This document shows, in pieces, positions 59,901 to 64,000 of a stretch of DNA of 64,000 bases. A program made the position numbers and the translations under genes. The notes under the pieces were generated by a model. The model saw only the letters and a program-made list of their open reading frames with translations, did not search any database and was not told the origin of the DNA. Location: positions 38,335,656 to 38,399,655 of the forward strand of contig JARCOQ010000007.1 in NCBI GenBank assembly GCA_029207755.1, given 5' to 3'. This stretch comes from Chamaea fasciata. Taxonomy: Eukaryota; Chordata; Aves; Passeriformes; Sylviidae. Positions within the stretch are counted from its first letter, which is position 1. Every line of letters starts with the position of its first letter.

Positions 59901-62900
59901 AAATCAATAGCAATAAAATTTCATATAAATGTTCCTGGTGTACTAGAGTGGCTAGTACACACACAATTTAGAAAAAGAAAGATTTCATAGTGTATCATAT
60001 GACTTTATATAATGTGTGTCCACCCAAAATGTTTTTAAAAACACAGCTTAATTTGTCTTTTCCTCTACAGTTGTATTAAGTTAATAGCTTTGCACAAAAA
60101 AAATTTCTCAGAATAAACGTATTTAAAACATGCTTTTGTGTATATAATAACCAATATTGTCCATCTGGCAAAGATACACTTTAATTGAAGTTACACAGAA
60201 AATAGCCAAAGTACTTACCAGATGTCTCAATAACTCTAAGATAAAAATATATGCTTGAAACAAGATGTCTGGGAACACATGAGCAATATAAATTTGCCCC
60301 AAAAGTTCATCTGTTAACCATTGTATTGGCATCATCATTTCTTTCCTCCAAGTTCAATCTAACAGAAAGTTATAAACTTTGACTTTTCATCTTCCAGAAA
60401 TACCAGCTTTCTTTTTAGAAGGGAAATAAAAAGAGAGAGAAAAAAAAAAGAAATAGCAAGACAGACATGAGAACACAGTTGACTAAACATGAGGCTGTAT
60501 CTTCAACACTTAAGTGAAAAACTGGGGCTAAATAACTTCATTTTATTAGTGTTATTTTTGATTACAAAACTACACACCAGATAAACACAATGTTCCAGTA
60601 GCACAAGTACATTTCTTAGTACAAAATCTCCTTTGTCTATTCTCTACACACTTTTATGACACTATAACTAGAAGCTTTCAAAAAAGTTCATTACAAACAT
60701 AAAAAAGCCCTGCCGGTACCTAGAAAACGCCTCTTTTCCTTTTGTGCTTTCTCAAATCTCAGAATCATTGTCCTGAATGTAGTCTTCCTCTAAATCTCAC
60801 TGGTCATTTAGGCAGTGGAGTAGAGACAGCTTGAGGCTTGTTTAGATGAGGAAAACTATTAGAAGAATAAAGGTTGGAGAGTGGGCCAAAGGAAGCCATG
60901 ACTTTCCCTTTGGGGTCATAGCCAAGTAAGGTTGCTGGAAATTTGAGATAGGCTGGATTCTCTGCAGGTCAAAGCATGGGTACAAATTCCACTTCGGATG
61001 TTAAAAATTGTGCTGGCATATGACATCTCACATTGAATTGTTTCTTATACAGGTTCTTACAAGGACATTATTGTTCAGCCCTGTTCTGTCACTGAATTCT
61101 TCTAACGTAGAATACAGATGATGTCTCAAAGTAACTTAAAGTCATCCTGATGTGCTTGGCATAGCAGTAAATTTAAGGAATAGTGTAAATAATAAAAGAA
61201 TTCCACTATTTAATTAAAACCCTCACATGTTTAACATTTAAGCTTGATTCTCACGCTTGCAGAAAACTCAGCTCTCACATAAACGTCCAAGAACTAGAAA
61301 GCATCCCACTAAAAGAGGACAAGTAAGACATTAAAGAAGCTTTGATTTACATACAAGATGTGAGCTTATGATGTACAAGAGTTTGAGAGAAATGAGTCTG
61401 TTTAGCCTGGAGACAAGAAGGCTAAGATGATTTAAGTTCTGTCTTCCACCATCCAAAGTTTATACAGAAGAGAGTCAGACTTTCTCAGATGCTGACAACA
61501 GTGGCATGAAAGGTAACACACAGAGGTTGCAACAGGAGGATTTGGACTGGATGTAAGGCAAAATTCTTCACAGTAAAACAGTTAAGGATTGGATGAGGAG
61601 CACAGAGAGGCTGCAGTCTCCATTCTTTAAGGTTTTCAGAACTCAACTAGACAGGGCAAGAACCTGATCTAACCATGAAGTCAGCTCTGCTTTGATCAGA
61701 GATCCCTCCCAACTTAACATCTTTTTATGATTCTATAATTGTATTGAATATCATGGGGTTTAAGCCAATTTAATCAATTTGAGTAAAGGAAAGTGATTTG
61801 AAGTTTATGAATGACTCAAATTGGTAGGAGAAATCAAATTTGGGTTAGTATTTTAACGAAATACATGCTGGAATCTAAAAATCAGTCAGATTTAGTTCAT
61901 CCTGTTTCAAATGAAATTAAATGGAGAGACAGAGGAAACATCACAGTTTGAAGAAAATGAGTCATTAGGAATCTTCTAAATATCATCCATCTATTCTTCC
62001 CTGCCACTTTGCCATTAAATAGGACTTTAGTTTTCCTGGTTTTATTAAATAATTCTGAGATAAGTGACATATGTCACTTGCCTCTAAAATGCCAGTGCAA
62101 ACAAGAAGATGACATTACCAGAACTCCTTTAAGATTCTGTTACAAGGTCACATCCTGTCACTTTATACAAATATTATTCCTCTGTAAAGAAATTGGAATG
62201 TGAATGATTAATTGCAGACTAAGGACCAGAATCATATGCAGCCTTTTTAGAAAGAAACAACAAAAAGAAAGAAAGAAAGGAAAATCAAGACATTCTGTAT
62301 AATAACTGCTTTTAGACACATTTGGTGCAACTATGGAAACTTCAAAGTTCTGAAGCAAAAGACTCAGAAACATTTGCTCTTAACACAATGACTGTTTTGA
62401 TAGATTTTGATGGAACTTTAGGATGATGTGCTTAATAATTAGGTTTTAATTAAAAAGGTTGAGTGGCTCAACTGAAAAAAATGATGTATTGAAGTATTTG
62501 GCTTAGGAATGTTACTGTAATCCTGTTCTAGAAATCAAAATAAACAATAATAAAAGAAAATCAGATCAATATTTGGCAGAAAATACACTTTGATATAGGC
62601 TAGCATATATAATTGTAAGAGAGCTGGAGTAAAATATTTTGCACAATTAGGAGTTGTATCTATTACGATCTTCAATCTCTTAAAAAGTTAGAGTATGGAG
62701 CAGAGTGCTCTTTGGAGCACAAGAAAACTCTGGGTAACACTTCAAACCTACTAAATGAGTACTTATTAGTGGCTTCTTTAATGGCTTCTTGTGTTAATTT
62801 ATTAAGCTGTTAGTTATTTTGCAAGTTTCTAGGCACTTCCAGTAAAATAACGTACGTAAATCAGAGGCAGTTATGAAGCTAAAATATAACTTAAACTATT

Positions 62901-63250
62901 TTATTAATTCTGACAATATAAAATAATTGCAATTTTTTTAGTAACATTTGATACACAGATCAAAATTAGCTTAACATTTATGAGTCTTATCCTACACTTC
63001 TTAATCAAGGACAGTTTTTATTGTGCTATCAACAGGAAATGTTCCTCCTAGTAAAAATCAGAGGATTAATATACCAAATAAGTTTAAGATTTTGATCTCA
63101 GTCAGTGGGGGTGAAATAAAATATTTTACAGCTGCCACTGTCCCCCCTTATATTTTTAGAGGGAGGAAGCGTGGGGTTTTTACCTTCACTGCCCTTTTGG
63201 GTGTCTCAGCCAAGACAGGAGGAAGTATTCCTTTGTAGAAGCCAAGTAAT
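41831..63250 (-). CDS. SLC25A21: SLC25A21, mitochondrial 2-oxodicarboxylate carrier (3' part, seven exons)
   Basis: Partial gene on the - strand. In transcript order the exons are 63250-63184, 56877-56818, 54394-54287, 50562-50398, 45416-45235, 44420-44368 and 41901-41831. They join in frame into 234 residues plus stop, corresponding to human residues from about 69 to the end. The N terminus (about 68 residues, three exons) lies beyond the right edge. The protein exchanges 2-oxoadipate and 2-oxoglutarate across the inner mitochondrial membrane, in lysine/tryptophan breakdown. Two of the three mitochondrial carrier signatures are visible: the second-repeat NPFEVVKV and the third-repeat IPFDVAKSRIQG. 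Typical matrix-loop motifs are GFYKGILPP, GLNKGLTATLGRHG and LALYKGLLPKIMRLGPG. All seven exons have GT-AG borders and phases agree. The C-terminal tail (QDTVNHK) is slightly longer than the human one. Confidence 0.96.
41902..44367 (-). other. SLC25A21: SLC25A21 intron (between the last two exons)
   Basis: About 2.5 kb, AT-rich. No gene, RNA or identifiable transposon is seen. Confidence 0.85.
44368..44420 (-). CDS. SLC25A21: SLC25A21 penultimate exon
   Basis: 53 bases: a single A completes a Gly codon from the previous exon, then FLALYKGLLPKIMRLGP and the first G of the next Gly. The acceptor is TTCTGCTACAG and the donor GTAATT. It encodes the matrix loop and the start of the sixth helix of carrier repeat 3. 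Confidence 0.96.
44421..45234 (-). other. SLC25A21: SLC25A21 intron (814 bp)
   Basis: Short AT-rich intron. Nothing else is recognised in it. Confidence 0.9.
45235..45416 (-). CDS. SLC25A21: SLC25A21 exon with third carrier signature
   Basis: 182 bases in phase 0 at the start and phase 2 at the end. It encodes DPNLEFLRKFGIGLVSGTIA, then SIINIPFDVAKSRIQG (third-repeat PxDxxKxR signature), then QPVPGEIKYRTCFKTMATV and YKEE. It spans transmembrane helix 5 and the following matrix loop. Confidence 0.97.
45417..50397 (-). other. SLC25A21: SLC25A21 intron (5.0 kb)
   Basis: AT-rich intron with no coding sequence. The 47560-48010 part is non-repetitive and rich in ATTA/TAAT cores, resembling conserved regulatory DNA. 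This is compatible with the idea that PAX9 enhancers lie within SLC25A21 introns, but unproven here. Confidence 0.75.
50398..50562 (-). CDS. SLC25A21: SLC25A21 exon, second repeat matrix loop
   Basis: 165 bases, 55 codons, phase 0 at both ends, with acceptor CTTGTGTAG and donor GTAAGT. It encodes QPSSFAQAQQIIKTGGLGSQ, GLNKGLTATLGRHGVFNMVY and FGFYFNVKNILPVNK. The RHG and YFGFY residues lie in helix 4 of the carrier fold. Confidence 0.97.
50563..54286 (-). other. SLC25A21: SLC25A21 intron (3.7 kb)
   Basis: AT-rich intron with short low-complexity runs only. A segment at about 52020-52160 looks less degenerate than its surroundings. No gene or clear transposon. Confidence 0.75.
54287..54394 (-). 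CDS. SLC25A21: SLC25A21 exon with second carrier signature
   Basis: 108 bases, 36 codons, phase 0 at both ends, with acceptor TTTCCTAG and a weaker donor GTAGGA. It encodes AFAVAGLGSGLTEAVVV, NPFEVVKVTLQTNQNAFTE: helix 3 with the second-repeat signature. That signature lacks the usual final Arg, as in the human protein. Confidence 0.96.
54395..56817 (-). other. SLC25A21: SLC25A21 intron (2.4 kb)
   Basis: AT-rich intron. No further exon, RNA gene or clear repeat was found. Confidence 0.85.
56818..56877 (-). CDS. SLC25A21: SLC25A21 exon (20 codons)
   Basis: 60 bases with acceptor TTTTCACAG and donor GTACGT. It encodes FFTFEQYKKVLGYVSLPPGL: the end of helix 2 and the cytosolic loop before helix 3. 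It aligns residue for residue with the human segment, with a few conservative changes. Confidence 0.96.
60219..60358 (-). other. Potential cryptic or poison exon in SLC25A21 intron
   Basis: On the - strand the segment is preceded by TTCTGTTAG, with long pyrimidine tracts further upstream, and followed by a perfect GTAAGT donor. It lies between two SLC25A21 exons that meet in phase 0. Read in that phase it would add Ile-Glu-Leu-Gly-Gly-Lys-Lys and then TGA, and its length (140) is not a multiple of three. A different frame starting at ATG ATG ATG stays open to 60123, but the predicted peptide resembles nothing I know. Without transcript data it may simply be chance. Confidence 0.25.
61375..61738 (+). 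mobile_element. CR1-type LINE, degraded 3' end
   Basis: Ordered landmarks of an avian/sauropsid CR1 3' end are present on the + strand: a GTTTAGCCTGGAGA-AAGAAGGCT block (61399-61424), GGACTGGATGTAAGGCAAAATTCTTCACA (about 61543-61571), a GGATGAGGAGCACAGAGAGGCTGCAG block (61592-61617), GATCAGAGATCCCTCCCAACTTAACATC (about 61694-61721), and the terminal ATGATTCTATAATTG. It is 5'-truncated and has many substitutions and small gaps, so it is old and non-functional. No target duplication is obvious. Confidence 0.85.
63184..63250 (-). CDS. SLC25A21: SLC25A21 exon (first one inside the window)
   Basis: 67 bases after the acceptor TTCTTCTATAG. A single A completes a Gly codon, then LLGFYKGILPPVLAETPKRAVK and a GTAAAA donor. 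It encodes the matrix-side GFYKG motif and the start of helix 2 of carrier repeat 1. The preceding exons, carrying the N terminus and the first PxDxxKxR signature, are off the right edge. Confidence 0.96.
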
Positions 63251-63860
63251 CTATAGAAGAAAAAGAAAATTATTTTTGTATGGATAAACAACCTATCAAT
63301 ACCATACTGCCAATTCTATTTTTGCTTTTGAGTAAAGCAACTAACCTTTCAGCATTTCCAGGCGTACAGACAAATAACAATACCCTCTGCTTACTTGCTA
63401 AACAACTTATGTGCTACCAATTATATCATGTCCTGGTGAAATGATATAAAGAAATCAGCAATGAATATATAAAAATTCCATCAATTTTTTTCTGAAATAC
63501 AAGGAACTCTATTTAAAAGGTGATGAACATTTTTGACAATGTAAATGAAGTATTTTTTCATTGTTTTTATTTGCTTAGCACAGTAATATTTATATTAACA
63601 ACTGAAGTCAGAAAATCACAAAATACAAATTTGGAAAAAACTGTGACTTCAGCAAGTCGCATACTAAAACACCGCTTGCTCATCTTCAGATGCTAGGTCA
63701 GACATATTTTACAGTTTTAATCGTGACTCAAAATATACAAAGTTTGCTTCTTTTAGCAACTTAGTTTTAACTCAAGTTAACTATTTAGAGATCCATGACA
63801 GAAAGCATGTATTTAATCTTGGAAAAAAAAATCTGGGCAGTACCTTGTCACTGTGTGTGT

Positions 63861-63915
<55 letters not shown>

Positions 63916-64000
63916 CACACATATATATATATACACACACATATATACACACACACACACAGAGACACACACAGACACACACACACACACACACACACAG
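63251..64000 (-). other. SLC25A21: SLC25A21 intron, incomplete at window edge
   Basis: AT-rich intron sequence leading to the window end. No match to the expected upstream SLC25A21 exon is found here, so the gene continues beyond the edge. Confidence 0.85.
63852..64000. repeat. Compound (GT)n-(TA)n-(CA)n microsatellite
   Basis: Short GT run, then about 50 bases of alternating TA, then mixed ATAC/CA units and a CA run up to the window end. The two nearly complementary halves (GT/TA and TA/CA) can fold into a hairpin. The repeat continues past the edge, so its full length is unknown. Confidence 0.95.

Larger units (their letters stand above)
56878..63183 (-). other. SLC25A21: SLC25A21 intron (6.3 kb)
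   Basis: The largest intron in the window. It contains a degraded CR1 LINE fragment (about 61375-61738) and a 140-bp segment with strong splice-site-like borders (60219-60358), discussed as a possible poison exon. Otherwise it is AT-rich unique sequence. Confidence 0.85.

Overview
This is a vertebrate nuclear window, most likely from a bird. Two genes can be read from spliced exons. The avian call rests on a degraded CR1-type LINE 3' end (about 61375-61738), on PAX9 residues that differ from the mammalian protein as I remember it, and on compact AT-rich introns. The species cannot be fixed from the sequence alone.

PAX9 lies on the + strand. Four coding exons join without any adjustment into a 341-codon frame (18473-18476, 19388-20014, 22338-22477, 36395-36649), the same length as human PAX9. 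Exon 1 contributes only the start codon plus one base. Exon 2 carries the whole paired domain and the octapeptide, and exons 3 and 4 carry the C-terminal transactivation region. A CpG-rich promoter block lies just upstream (about 17500-18580). Several separate CpG-rich patches are scattered over 5.7-16.4 kb upstream, with no supportable gene among them. This part also holds an unusually long pure (TCCTC)n array at 10587-10832.

SLC25A21, the mitochondrial 2-oxodicarboxylate carrier, lies on the - strand, tail-to-tail with PAX9. Seven consecutive exons (corresponding to human exons 4-10) give the C-terminal 234 or so residues and the stop codon. The first three coding exons lie beyond the right edge. 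This is the PAX9-SLC25A21 arrangement known in other vertebrates. NKX2-8 and NKX2-1, expected to the left of PAX9, are not in the window.

The two genes are not functionally linked. PAX9 is a patterning transcription factor (pharyngeal endoderm, sclerotome, facial mesenchyme) and SLC25A21 is a housekeeping-type metabolite carrier. Their long-lasting neighbourhood is usually explained by PAX9 regulatory DNA lying inside SLC25A21 introns, so the intronic AT-rich, ATTA-rich stretches deserve attention. I found no new multi-gene system. The best leads are a tandem CAGCAG splice acceptor in PAX9, a 140-bp potential poison exon in an SLC25A21 intron, a dense dyad/direct-repeat cluster in PAX9 intron 3, and an ATTA cluster in PAX9 intron 1.
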